A stretch of 64,000 bases of DNA from Stigmatella erecta (GTDB lineage: Bacteria; Myxococcota; Myxococcia; Myxococcales; Myxococcaceae). This document shows positions 8,375 to 16,847 of the stretch, piece after piece. Under the pieces are notes generated by a model. The model was not told the DNA's origin. It did not search any database and saw nothing but the letters and a program-made list of their open reading frames with translations. The position numbers were made by a program, and so were the translations under genes. The stretch spans positions 95,724-159,723 of the forward strand of contig NZ_FOIJ01000020.1 in assembly GCF_900111745.1 (NCBI RefSeq), read 5' to 3'. Numbering within the stretch: position 1 is the first letter of the stretch; every line of letters starts with the position of its first letter.

Positions 8375-9184
8375 TCAGAAGGGCATACGCTGGGACATCC
8401 GCGCGGTCACCGCCTGAGAGAGCTCGGGCGACAGCCGGGCCATCCAATCGACCAGGTGATAATCGAGTCCCACCAGGACCCGCGCGGACTTGCGCTGGAT
8501 GCCCCGGACGATGCGCTGGGCCACCCGGGCAGACGGGATGGCGCGTCCGGTGATGAAGCGCGCCTCGGCCTCGCGTTGCGCGTCGCTCACCGCGCGTCCC
8601 GTCCGCACGATGTTCGTATCCACCGCGCCGGGATACACGACGGTGAGGCCCACCGGACTGCCGAGCAGCTCGGCCCGGAGCGCCTCGCTGAAGCCGCGCA
8701 CCGCGAACTTGGTGGCGCTGTAGCCCGTCTTCCCGGCGAAGCCCAGCAGTCCGAAGGAGCTGCACAGGTTGACGATGTGCGCCTCGGGCTCGCGCCGCAG
8801 GTGCGGCAGGAACGCCTTGCACCCGTGGACGACGCCCCAGAAGTTCACACCGAAGATCCAATCCATGTCCTCGAGCGGCACCTCCTCGAACCGGCCCGCC
8901 ACCGATACGCCCGCGTTGTTGACGAGCAGGTGCACGTGCCCGTGAGCGGCAAGCACCTCCTCGGGCAGTGCGAGCATGCGGGGGCGGTCGGCGACGTTGG
9001 CGGTGTGCAGGGAGATGTTCCGTCCGGAGGGGGCCAGCTCGGCGCGGACGCGCTCCAGCGCCTCTCCATGGATGTCCACGAGCGCCAGGTGACAGCCCTC
9101 CTGGGCGAGACGGTGCGCCAATGCCTTGCCAATACCGCTGGCCGCGCCTGTCACCACGGCGGTGCGATTCACGAGAGGGTTCAT
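8375..9184 (-). CDS. Short-chain dehydrogenase/reductase (classical SDR)
   Basis: A 269-residue NAD(P)-dependent oxidoreductase. The cofactor motif is TGAASGIG at residues 12-19, the structural motif is NNAGVS at 89-94, and the catalytic residues are S142/S143, Y155 and K159 in the GYSATKFA block. An aspartate at position 37 (VDIHG), after the second strand, favours NAD(H) over NADP(H). The substrate cannot be predicted. The C-terminus is consistent with the branch often annotated as SDR family NAD(P)-dependent acetoin-reductase-like enzymes. It is monocistronic as far as can be seen. Confidence 0.9.
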   Translation of the reverse strand: MNPLVNRTAVVTGAASGIGKALAHRLAQEGCHLALVDIHGEALERVRAELAPSGRNISLHTANVADRPRMLALPEEVLAAHGHVHLLVNNAGVSVAGRFEEVPLEDMDWIFGVNFWGVVHGCKAFLPHLRREPEAHIVNLCSSFGLLGFAGKTGYSATKFAVRGFSEALRAELLGSPVGLTVVYPGAVDTNIVRTGRAVSDAQREAEARFITGRAIPSARVAQRIVRGIQRKSARVLVGLDYHLVDWMARLSPELSQAVTARMSQRMPF

Positions 9185-9357
9185 GGCGTTAGGGTAATTC
9201 CTCTCAGGAGAAGGGGAATCAATATTTTGAGATTGGAAACTTAAGCCGTTCTCGCCCCGAAGGCCATGCCCGATGCCCTGCTGAAGTCCGGCAAGCCCGT
9301 GCCTACCTGGGAAACCATTGGCCGCAAGTGCTGAGCCGCTGGTTCCGAGAGGTGATT

Positions 9358-10714
9358 TTAAGGCGTTTCCGCCTGTCCCGCGTCACGGCGGAAGTAGACC
9401 CTGGCGTTTCCTCGCTCCACGGCCAGGGCGTACACCACGCCCTGGGCGTTGCGCAGGAACTCGAACCGGAGTGGGAGGATGTCGATCGGGCCGAGGAAGC
9501 GCGCAGGCGTCAGCGGCCGAAGCGTCACCGGCGGTTGCGTGTTCTCGGCCACCGTTAGGGCGCCATCGGTCAGACCTACCTCGCGCGTGCCGGACGCGAA
9601 GGTGCCGGCCAGGTTGCCGGTCAGGTCGTTCGGCACGCGCGCCTCAAGGCGGTAGGTGCCGGTGTAAGGGGCCTGCAGCGCCGGGGCGAACTCCACCGTG
9701 CGCACCAGCGGGTTGATGCCACGGCCGAGCGCATCCGACAGCGCATTGCGGATCTCCACCAACAGCTTGCTGCCTCCGAGGCTTTTGGTGAGGATGACCA
9801 TGCCGTCGCCCGTTTCCAGATAGCCCTCGATCCAGGCGCGGTAGCTGTCGTTGGTGCCTCCGTGGTGGAAGATACGGGTCTGGCCTTCGCCCTCCAAGCG
9901 CGGCCCGAGGCCGTGAAGGCTCGGCGAGACCTCGGTCATCATCTCAAGGGCGACTGGCTGCGGCAGGAAGCTGCCCTTGCCCCGGTAGCTGTCGAGCAAT
10001 GCGCCAACGAAGGCGCCCAGATCGTTGGCGCTGGTCCACAGGCCTGACGCTGCTTGCTCCGGGAAGGCCTCCCATCCGCACGGCAAGGCAGCGGGCTCAC
10101 CGCCCTTACCGTGCGCCTTGGCGATGTTGCCCAGCTTGGCCGGGAGCGGATTGACGAAGGTGCTGCGGCGCATGCCGGCGGGCTGGAAGACCTCGCCACG
10201 GGCGAGGGTTTCGAGCGGCTTGTTCGTGGTGTTCGCAAGTAATCCTCGAAGCCCCACACCGTGGGGCCCGGCGTATGCGACATCAGCATCCGCAGGGAAA
10301 CCTGGCCGTGGGGGAAGGCGGGCGCCTCGGGAATCCGCCACGAGGTCAGGTAGGTGTTGACGTCGCGATCCAGGTCCAGCTTGCCCGCGGCCACCCTGCG
10401 CAGTGTCGCGGCGGCCGTCACGACCTTGCTGACCGAGCCGACGGAGAACAGGGTGTCCGCGTTCACCAGCCTGCGGCCTGCACGACCTTGCCATCCTTCA
10501 GGACGGCAATGGCCACGCCGGGCACGTGGTAATAGGCCATGCGCTCCTGCAACGACCAGCCCGGCAGCGGTTCGCCGGACTTGAGGAGGGAAGGACGCAG
10601 GCAGTGCTCCAGCGTGGCGAACACGGGAGGGGGCTGGCCATTCCTCTCGGGGATGGCAGCGAGGACCTTGCCGGCGAAGAGCGCGGCCGCGAGCAGGGCG
10701 GGGCCGTGCAACAC
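9358..10714 (-). pseudogene. Broken serine hydrolase (beta-lactamase / class C esterase family)
   Basis: Remnant of a secreted penicillin-binding-protein-like hydrolase, now spread over three reading frames. The N-terminal part (from GTG at about 10714) has a signal-peptide-like stretch and reads to YYHVPGVAIAVLKDGKVV. After a frameshift near 10470 the second frame carries FSVGSVSKVVTA, with the SxxK nucleophile motif, and LRMLMSHTPG. A further frameshift plus a deletion near 10230 then joins WGFEDYL to LETLARGEVFQPAGMRRSTF. Intact relatives have several dozen residues, including the Tyr motif region, at that point. The C-terminal frame retains FHHGGTNDSYRAW. The upstream end abuts an IS91 remnant. 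The gene is almost certainly non-functional. Confidence 0.82.
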
Positions 10715-10744
10715 CGGCCTCCTGCGGTGCGCAACCCCGGTGAT

Positions 10745-11445
10745 TCCGGCGCTCCGCCCACGCAAGCAGAGGTGGAGCGACTGCTGCGGGGGGGCGGCAC
10801 CGGGTGCTGCGCTTGCTGGAGAAAAGAGGGGCCCTGCCCGCGCAAGGGCCCGAGGACGCGCTGCAGACATACTGGCGCATTCCCTGCAGCAGCGGCTGCG
10901 CTGGACGGAGGTGGAGCTTCGGCCTCCTCCCCGAAAGCAGCCCCGGTGCGCCTTGTGCGCTGGCGCTGGAGCGTTTGTCACGAGCGGAGGATGGCCGCAT
11001 TGCCTACCGCATGAAGCGCCCGCTGCCGGACGGTACGACGCACCTGCTCTTCTCCGGACTGGAACTGTTACGACGTGTGGCGTCCCTGGTGCCTCCGCCT
11101 CGGGCAAACCTCACGAGGTTCCACGGCGTCTTCGCTCCAGGCGCCAAACTGCGGCCATTTCGGGTCCCCCAAGCAGGTGAGGAGGAGGCGAGAGCGGGGA
11201 AGGAGGCAGCGGCCAGAACGGAGCAGATGAAGCAGAGGACGCCGCGAGTGGATTGGGCAGAGTTGCTGAAGAGGACGTTCGACTTCGACGTGTTCGCCTG
11301 CGAGAGGTGTGGAGGCAGACGGCGCGTGCTGGCGTACATGAACGAGGCGGCAGCAGTGCGAGCGATTCTGGAGCACCTGGGCCTGCCCACGGCAGGTGCG
11401 AGGCTGGCCCCGGCGCGCGAGCCCCCTCAGGCCGCGGGGTGTTGA
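10745..11445 (+). pseudogene. IS91-family transposase remnant 1 (C-terminal part)
   Basis: The C-terminal section of an IS91-type (HUH, Y2) transposase in pieces across frames: AEVERLLRG, RVLRLLEKRGALP, then SLQQRLRWTEVE in another frame. A deletion follows, and the last frame resumes with EDGRIAYRMKRPLPDGTTH, PPPRANLTRFHGVFAPG and the zinc-finger-like CERCGGRRRVLAY near the end. The catalytic N-terminal half is missing. It runs on the opposite strand to the broken hydrolase and abuts its 5' end, so an insertion here may have caused or followed that gene's loss. A second remnant in the opposite orientation lies at 14253-14445. Confidence 0.8.
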
Positions 11446-11491
11446 GGCTCAAGCCGCCAGGGCCAAGAGAGCCAATCCCCTGCCGCGCACC

Positions 11492-11612
11492 CCATGGGAG
11501 GGCGGCCAGGGCCGGCGTGTACTCCAAGGGGCTGCGCGGCTTCTCCACCCGCTTGGCTCACGGCTCGGGCGGCCCCCGTCAGCGGCCCTCCTCGCCACCT
11601 CCGCTCCAGCCC
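11492..11612 (+). repeat. Inverted repeat copy 1, downstream end of IS91 remnant 1
   Basis: About 120 bases that recur in reverse complement at 13621-13740 with roughly three quarters of positions alike by eye. Shared blocks include CCAAGGGGCTGCGCGGC and GGCGGCCCCCGTCAGCGG. The copy follows the end of the transposase remnant, so it is most likely the non-coding 3' end of the IS91-like element. The rest of the 11446-11924 gap shows no gene. Confidence 0.65.
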
Positions 11613-11924
11613 TCACCCTCCACATGGCCTCTATCCCGCCTATACGCCCATGGCACGCGCGCCTTCCGCAGCAGGTGCCGGTGTTGCCCTCGAAGCCCAC
11701 TCATGCTCGACTCCCTGGCGCCCTATTCCGCGTCGGTCGCGGAGCAGGGCATTGGGGGATGGGGCTCGCCGGCCCCATCCCTCCGCCTCTGGCCACGAGG
11801 GGAGTTTCGTGTACACCCCACCCGCCAGGGAAGCAATCAGCGGAAGGACTCCTTAAGTCCAACCTCGCGAGAACGCATCAGGCTTGCGGATACAGGGCCA
11901 CGGCTATGCCCCGTGTTTCACTTC

Positions 11925-13355
11925 CTACAGCCCGTTGAACTTTGTGATGAAGGCGTCGTCGTTACCACCGTAGCCATAAACATTCGTCGGAAAATCGCTT
12001 GAGTTGGTACGGCCTGTTACATAGACATTCATCGAAGAGTCCAGCGCAATCCCCCACCCATCGTCACTCATGCTCCCGCCCAGGTAGCTCGACCAGAACG
12101 TGTTGCCCTGTGGGCCTACCTGCGTGACAAAGGCATCCGAGTTGCCATGATTGGTGGATTGAAAAGCAGTGTAACTCAGCGGGAAGTTGGACGAGTTGGT
12201 AAGCCCCGTCACGTATGCCGTGCCTGAGTTGCTGTCGACTGCGATGGTGCTTCCCCTCCCCATCAACCATTCGTCGGCACTTCCGCCAAGGTAGGTGGAG
12301 TAAGCGAGCCCGCCAGTTGCATTCAGCTTCGTGACATAACCATCGAGTCCTCCGCCTCCGAATGACGTTTGTGCCGCGCCGGGCGTTACCGGAAAGTTGG
12401 CAGTTGTATGCCCCGTGATGTAGGCGTTGCGAGCGCCATCCAGTGCGATGCCAGAGGCAAAAGTATGACCATTCTGGCTGCCCAGATAGGTTGAGTAACT
12501 CAAAGTCGTGCCTGTCGCGCTCAGTTTCGTCACGAAGGCAGCGTACCAGCCTGGGTTGGTCGCCTGTACGGGGTTCACCACGGGAAAGTCGAACGAGTAG
12601 GTCCAGCCCGCCACGTACGCATTGCCTGAACTGTCCACGGCAATATCTTCGACCCAATCGGCTTGCGTCCCGCCGAACGTGATACTGTAGACGAAGGCGG
12701 AGCCGCTTGGGTTCAACTTGCTGATGAGTACTTCTGCCACTCTTGCGGTACCGCCATCATACTGCCCTGTCACGTAGGCATTCCCCAGGGAGTCCACGGT
12801 GATGCCTTTGAGCAGCCATGGTACGGTAATGTAGTAGGTGAAGGCCGAGCCACTTGAATTCAGCTTCGCCACGAGACTGCCATTGCTGGTCCTTGCCACG
12901 ATGTAGGCGTTGCCAGAGTTGTCCACCGCGATGTCAGCCCCAGAGGTGTCGGCATCAGCGCCAGCCCTGCCAGGAAAATAGGTAAAGTATATGTTCTGCC
13001 CGGTGGGGCTCATCTTGGCGACGAAGATGTTGCTGGTGCTTCCGAATGAGTTGGTGTTTCCAAGCACGTAGGCGTTGCCCGACGGGTCCACCGCCACCGC
13101 CAGGCCTTTGTCGGATTCCCCGAATCCCAGATAGGTTGAGTAGGTCACGGTGGAGAGCCCTTGCTGAGTACGAGGCAGGTCCACGGCCTTGAAGCCACGG
13201 CATGTATCGCCGCTGCAAGCGACGGTTGGATGCACCGTCGCAAGCTCGGACGACAGTTCACCTGTGACAGGCGTCACAAGCTCGCGGCTATCTTCTGCGG
13301 GGCCACAGGCCCAGGTAAGAAGAGCGCTCACTGCAAGCCACACTGTCTTCTTCAT
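11925..13355 (-). CDS. SBBP-repeat lipoprotein (beta-propeller)
   Basis: A 476-residue predicted lipoprotein. The start at 13355 (MKKTVWLAVSALLTWACG) has a GGGGAAG ribosome site and a lipobox ending at Cys17. The mature part is a chain of SBBP repeats of about 50 residues, each built like DPSGNAYVLGNTNS...FVAKMSPTG or VDSSGNAYVAGWT...FVTKLSATG. These fold as beta-propeller blades. Proteins of this kind are surface or periplasmic and of unknown ligand. The gene is intact although flanked on both sides by oppositely oriented IS91 remnants, and its base composition is somewhat less GC-rich than its neighbours, which fits acquisition by transfer. Confidence 0.85.
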   Translation of the reverse strand: MKKTVWLAVSALLTWACGPAEDSRELVTPVTGELSSELATVHPTVACSGDTCRGFKAVDLPRTQQGLSTVTYSTYLGFGESDKGLAVAVDPSGNAYVLGNTNSFGSTSNIFVAKMSPTGQNIYFTYFPGRAGADADTSGADIAVDNSGNAYIVARTSNGSLVAKLNSSGSAFTYYITVPWLLKGITVDSLGNAYVTGQYDGGTARVAEVLISKLNPSGSAFVYSITFGGTQADWVEDIAVDSSGNAYVAGWTYSFDFPVVNPVQATNPGWYAAFVTKLSATGTTLSYSTYLGSQNGHTFASGIALDGARNAYITGHTTANFPVTPGAAQTSFGGGGLDGYVTKLNATGGLAYSTYLGGSADEWLMGRGSTIAVDSNSGTAYVTGLTNSSNFPLSYTAFQSTNHGNSDAFVTQVGPQGNTFWSSYLGGSMSDDGWGIALDSSMNVYVTGRTNSSDFPTNVYGYGGNDDAFITKFNGL

Positions 13356-13620
13356 ATGTCTTCCCCAGTTCATGATTTGTGCTCGCTTACAGGAGCGGTT
13401 CACTCCCGTGGGGCCGAGCAGTCCCCTGCTAACAGATGAGCCAGGGAGGCGGAAAACGATGCAGATAATTGGTGGGCTGCTGGACCGGCCTGATTCGTTG
13501 GCCGCCCTCTAGCGTGCAAAACCTGAGCAACGTCAGGCGCTTGCGTGTGAGAGCGCCCCGCTCGGGGAGCCGCACCGTCCTTCTTGAGCGGCGCATGAGA
13601 TGGAGAGAGGCACTGTTGAG

Positions 13621-13740
13621 GGAGGAGGGCAGGTGCCGAGGAGGTCCGCTGACGGGGGCCGCCTGGGGGGTGCGCCCCGCCGGAGAGGCCGCGCAGCCCC
13701 TTGGGGTGTACACGGCTGCCCAGGTTGCCCTCCCATATGG
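13621..13740 (-). repeat. Inverted repeat copy 2, downstream end of IS91 remnant 2
   Basis: Reverse-complement counterpart of 11492-11612. It lies downstream, in the minus-strand sense, of the second IS91 transposase remnant, separated from it by an IS3 orfA remnant. Together the two copies bracket the SBBP lipoprotein gene. Apart from this repeat, the stretch 13356-13815 shows no gene. Confidence 0.65.
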
Positions 13741-13815
13741 ACACGCTCCCCCCAGCAGCGGTTGGCACGACCCTCTCTGCCAATGTGAGTGAGACAGTCC
13801 CCCGCAGGAAGTTTA

Positions 13816-14173
13816 ATGTCGAGGGCAGCCAAGGCAGGGACGATGAGCTCCGTGGCGGAAGTCCCCGGCCGCAGGGAGACCGAAGTGGTGGAGAAGGCGA
13901 AGCGGCGTGGCTTCACGGCCGAGTACAAGCTGCGCATCCTCGAGCAGGCGGACCGGGCCCGCGCTCCGGGTGAGGTGGGGGGCGCTGCTGCGCCAGGAGG
14001 GGCTGTACTCCTCACACCTCTCTGCCTGGAGGAAGCAGCGCGAGGCGGGCGAGTTGACGGCCTCCGCGCCGAAGAAGCGCGGCCCCAAGGCGAAGGTGGC
14101 GGAGAGCATAGGAAGGACAGGAGCCCTCTTGGGCGTAGCGGGCGGGAGCAGAGCGGAAGGTGAGGGACGCTGA
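13816..14173 (+). pseudogene. IS3-type transposase OrfA remnant with a +1 G frameshift
   Basis: The start ATG at 13816 has a good site (GCAGGAAG) and the product begins MSRAAKAGTMSSVAEVPG. The helix-turn-helix segment RRGFTAEYKLRILEQADRA is in one frame. GALLRQEGLYSSHLSAWRKQ and PKKRGPKAKVAES continue in the next. The shift falls in a run of six Gs near 13976-13981, where one extra G explains it. The end of OrfA and all of OrfB are missing. It interrupts the IS91 remnant on the other strand, so it inserted later. A sequencing error in the G run cannot be excluded, but the missing OrfB shows decay anyway. Confidence 0.75.
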
Positions 14174-14252
14174 TGGGGAGCCCATGAGCCGCACGCCGAG
14201 CCGGCGCAGAAGCCTTTCATCTCCAGCAGACCCACGCCTGCCCAGCCACGGA

Positions 14253-14445
14253 CGCCAACACCCTTAAGCCTGCCTCCACACCTCCAGCACGCGAAGACAT
14301 CAAGGGTGAACGTCCTTTTCAGCAGCCCGGCCCAGTCCAACCGGGGTGTGCGCTCCTTTCTCGGCTCCTCCTCCGTCGCGGCAAAGGCGGGGCTCTCCTC
14401 CTCCAGCCCCGGCTCCACCCCTGCTTGAGGGAGCAGGTCTGTCAT
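14253..14445 (-). pseudogene. IS91-family transposase remnant 2 (short fragment)
   Basis: A short minus-strand stretch reading RTPRLDWAGLLKRTFTLDVF followed by ACWRCGGRLKG. It is nearly the same as RVDWAELLKRTFDFDVFACE in remnant 1 on the plus strand. It loses similarity right after the CGG motif. Only about 60 codons remain. Confidence 0.7.
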
Positions 14446-14467
14446 GGACTTGCGTGAACCTCGGAGT

Positions 14468-16795
14468 TCAAGGCTTGAACAGCTCCGCTGCTTTGAGGGT
14501 GCCGTCCCAGTAGCTGTAGCCCCCCGCGATGAGGACATCGCCGTTAGAGAGCAGCGTTGCCGTGTGGGAGGAGCGTGGCACGGTCATGGTCATGGCGATG
14601 CTCCAAGTGCTCGTCGACGGATCATAGACTTCCGCCGTCGTCTGGTTGGCATAGTAGCTGGCTCCCCCTACGGCGAGCACCTTGCCGCTGGGCAGCAGCG
14701 TCGCCGTCTGAGAAGCGCGCGGCGAGATCATGGAACTGGTCGTGCTCCACCTATCCGTGGATGGATCGTACACCTCCGCCGTCGCCACGGGATCGTAGTT
14801 GTATCCCCCCGCGACGAGCACCTGGCCATTGGGCAGCAGCGTCGCCGTGTGGTTGTAGCGGGGAGAGACCATGGAGCGGGCTGCTCTCCACGTCCCCAAG
14901 GACGGATCGTACAGTTCCGCCGTCGTCAGGCTGGAGTAATAGCCCGATCCGCCCGCGATGAGCACCTTGCCATCGGGCAGCAGCGTCGCTGTGGCGTATT
15001 GGCGGGCCGTGGTCATGGAACCGGCCGGGCTCCAGGTGCCCGTGGCCGGGTCATACAGCTCCGCCTTCGTCAGTGCGCCTGAGGAGCCTCCAGCGCCGCC
15101 TGCGATGAGCACCTTGCCATTGGGCAGCAGCGTGGCCAGGTGGTTGTAGCGAGTGGAGGACATGGCACTGGTTTGGCTCCAGGTGCCCGTGGCCGGGTCA
15201 TACAGCTCCGCCGTGGCCAGAGCGCCCGAGGTCCCCCCATAGCCGCCCGCGATGAGCACCTTGCCATTGGGCAGCAGCGTCGCCGTGTGTTGGTAGCGGG
15301 GAGAGGTCATGGCGCCGGCCGGGCTCCAAGTGCCCGTGGCCGGGTCATACAGCTCCGCCGTGGCCAGGTAGGTATAGGAGTAAGTGTAGTGGTATCCGCC
15401 CACGACGAGCACCTTTCCGTTGGGCAGCAGCGTGGCCGTGGCGTACTGGCGAGCCGTGGACAGGGCCCCCGTCGAGGCCCAAGTCCCCGGGGCGCAGGTG
15501 GGCAGCCCAGTGACTGGGAAGCTCCGCGTGGCCGTCATGCCGAAGGCGTTGGTGACGGTGGCGGTGATGGCCGGGCTCACCCCGGCCGCCGAACAGAGAG
15601 GGGCCTTCCAGGTGATGCTGCTGCTGAAGGGACCGCTGGCCGCGGTGCCCAGCGTGCCGGTATTCGCGGTCCAGGAGAAGCTGAGTGCAGAGCCCTCCGG
15701 ATCGCTGGCCACCACCTCGTAGGTGAGCACCTGGTTGGCGGAGACCGTGTCCGAGGAGCGGTAGGAGCGGGCGATGCTGGGATTGGAGTGGGAGCTCGTC
15801 GAGGGGTTGGTGACACACAGGGCCACGGTGCCGGTGGTCTGCCCACCCTTGCCGTCCGACACCGTGACCGTGAGGAGGCAGTTGTTGCAGGCCTCCGAGG
15901 GCAGCGCCGTGGGCGTGAACTGGGCCGTGCTCGAAGAGGCGGCCTCCCAGGAGCCCTCACAGCTGGCGCTCCAGGAGTAGAGGAGCGTGTCCCCATCCAG
16001 ATCCGAGGCAACCGCCGAGACTGTCGTCGTCTGGCCCACCTCTACCGGAGAGCGCGAGGCACTCACGGTGCTTACGCCCGGTGAGCCGTTGAAGGAGATG
16101 GCGATCCCCGCTCTTCCTTCGGCTCCCCCGTGCACGACGACCTCCAGCGAGATGCTTGAGGAGGTGCCCGCGGAATCCGTGACCGTGAGCGTGAGCGTGT
16201 ACGTGCCGGAGGAGTACGGCGCTTGCCACGACGTGGTGTTGTTGTAGTCCGAGAAGAAGTAGCCACCGGTCGCGGACCAGGAGTACCAGAAGCTGTCGCT
16301 CTCGTTGGGATCGTGCGCCGTGGCTTCCAAGAGGAGGGGGTCGCCCGCGAGCACGGTGCTGGAGGAGACCACCAGTGAGTCGATGAGCGGGGATTCATTG
16401 ATGTAGGGGGGCGGTGCGTTGACCTCCTGCAGGGTGATGGCCACCAGCGAGGACTGCCCGGCTCCGATGGTGATGCCGGAGGCCGAACCCTCGAAGCGCA
16501 GGTTGCCCCAGGAATCAAAGGCCTGTGCCTGGAAGGTGCGGTCCGAACCCGTGGGAATGTCGCCGATGATGCCCCCCCAGACCCCGTTGGCGAGCTTCAG
16601 CTCCACCGGGAGAGGGGACATGTCGTCGGCACTCGAGGTCACGGTGACGCGAGAGATGCCCGAAGGGGCGGAGGTGACGGCCTGGCGCGTGGAGACCGCG
16701 AGCCGGACCGAGCCGGAGGTGGAAGGCGTGGGAGAGCAGCCCGCAAGCAGTGCCAGACCGAGCGCCAGGAAGAGGCGAGTCGATACATTTCGCAT
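14468..16795 (-). CDS. Kelch-repeat lipoprotein with Ig/PKD-like domains (paralogue 1)
   Basis: A 775-residue predicted lipoprotein; MRNVSTRLFLALGLALLAGC gives a lipobox with Cys20. Residues about 25-130 resemble a region repeated in the paralogue next door (FQAQAFDSWGNLRFEGSASG). Three Ig- or PKD-like modules follow, with Asp-rich turns such as ASDLDGDTLLYSWSA. From about residue 425 there are seven Kelch-type blades of about 50 residues, each with a TATLLPNGKVLIAGGY core and an AELYDPATGTWS end, forming one beta-propeller. The start at 16795 is preceded by GGAAA. It lies 52 bases downstream of the paralogue on the same strand, so the two may share a transcript. No enzymatic motif is visible; a binding or surface role is inferred. 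Confidence 0.85.
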   Translation of the reverse strand: MRNVSTRLFLALGLALLAGCSPTPSTSGSVRLAVSTRQAVTSAPSGISRVTVTSSADDMSPLPVELKLANGVWGGIIGDIPTGSDRTFQAQAFDSWGNLRFEGSASGITIGAGQSSLVAITLQEVNAPPPYINESPLIDSLVVSSSTVLAGDPLLLEATAHDPNESDSFWYSWSATGGYFFSDYNNTTSWQAPYSSGTYTLTLTVTDSAGTSSSISLEVVVHGGAEGRAGIAISFNGSPGVSTVSASRSPVEVGQTTTVSAVASDLDGDTLLYSWSASCEGSWEAASSSTAQFTPTALPSEACNNCLLTVTVSDGKGGQTTGTVALCVTNPSTSSHSNPSIARSYRSSDTVSANQVLTYEVVASDPEGSALSFSWTANTGTLGTAASGPFSSSITWKAPLCSAAGVSPAITATVTNAFGMTATRSFPVTGLPTCAPGTWASTGALSTARQYATATLLPNGKVLVVGGYHYTYSYTYLATAELYDPATGTWSPAGAMTSPRYQHTATLLPNGKVLIAGGYGGTSGALATAELYDPATGTWSQTSAMSSTRYNHLATLLPNGKVLIAGGAGGSSGALTKAELYDPATGTWSPAGSMTTARQYATATLLPDGKVLIAGGSGYYSSLTTAELYDPSLGTWRAARSMVSPRYNHTATLLPNGQVLVAGGYNYDPVATAEVYDPSTDRWSTTSSMISPRASQTATLLPSGKVLAVGGASYYANQTTAEVYDPSTSTWSIAMTMTVPRSSHTATLLSNGDVLIAGGYSYWDGTLKAAELFKP

Positions 16796-16847
16796 ATGAG
16801 ATTTCCGGGAATGGATGTGTTGGATGGAGCTCAATGATTCACAACGC

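Noticed and set aside
9264..9333. Short plus-strand frame reading MPDALLKSGKPVPTWETIGR
   Set aside because: It looks like the tail of a protein, but there is no upstream portion, no ribosome site and no family I can name.
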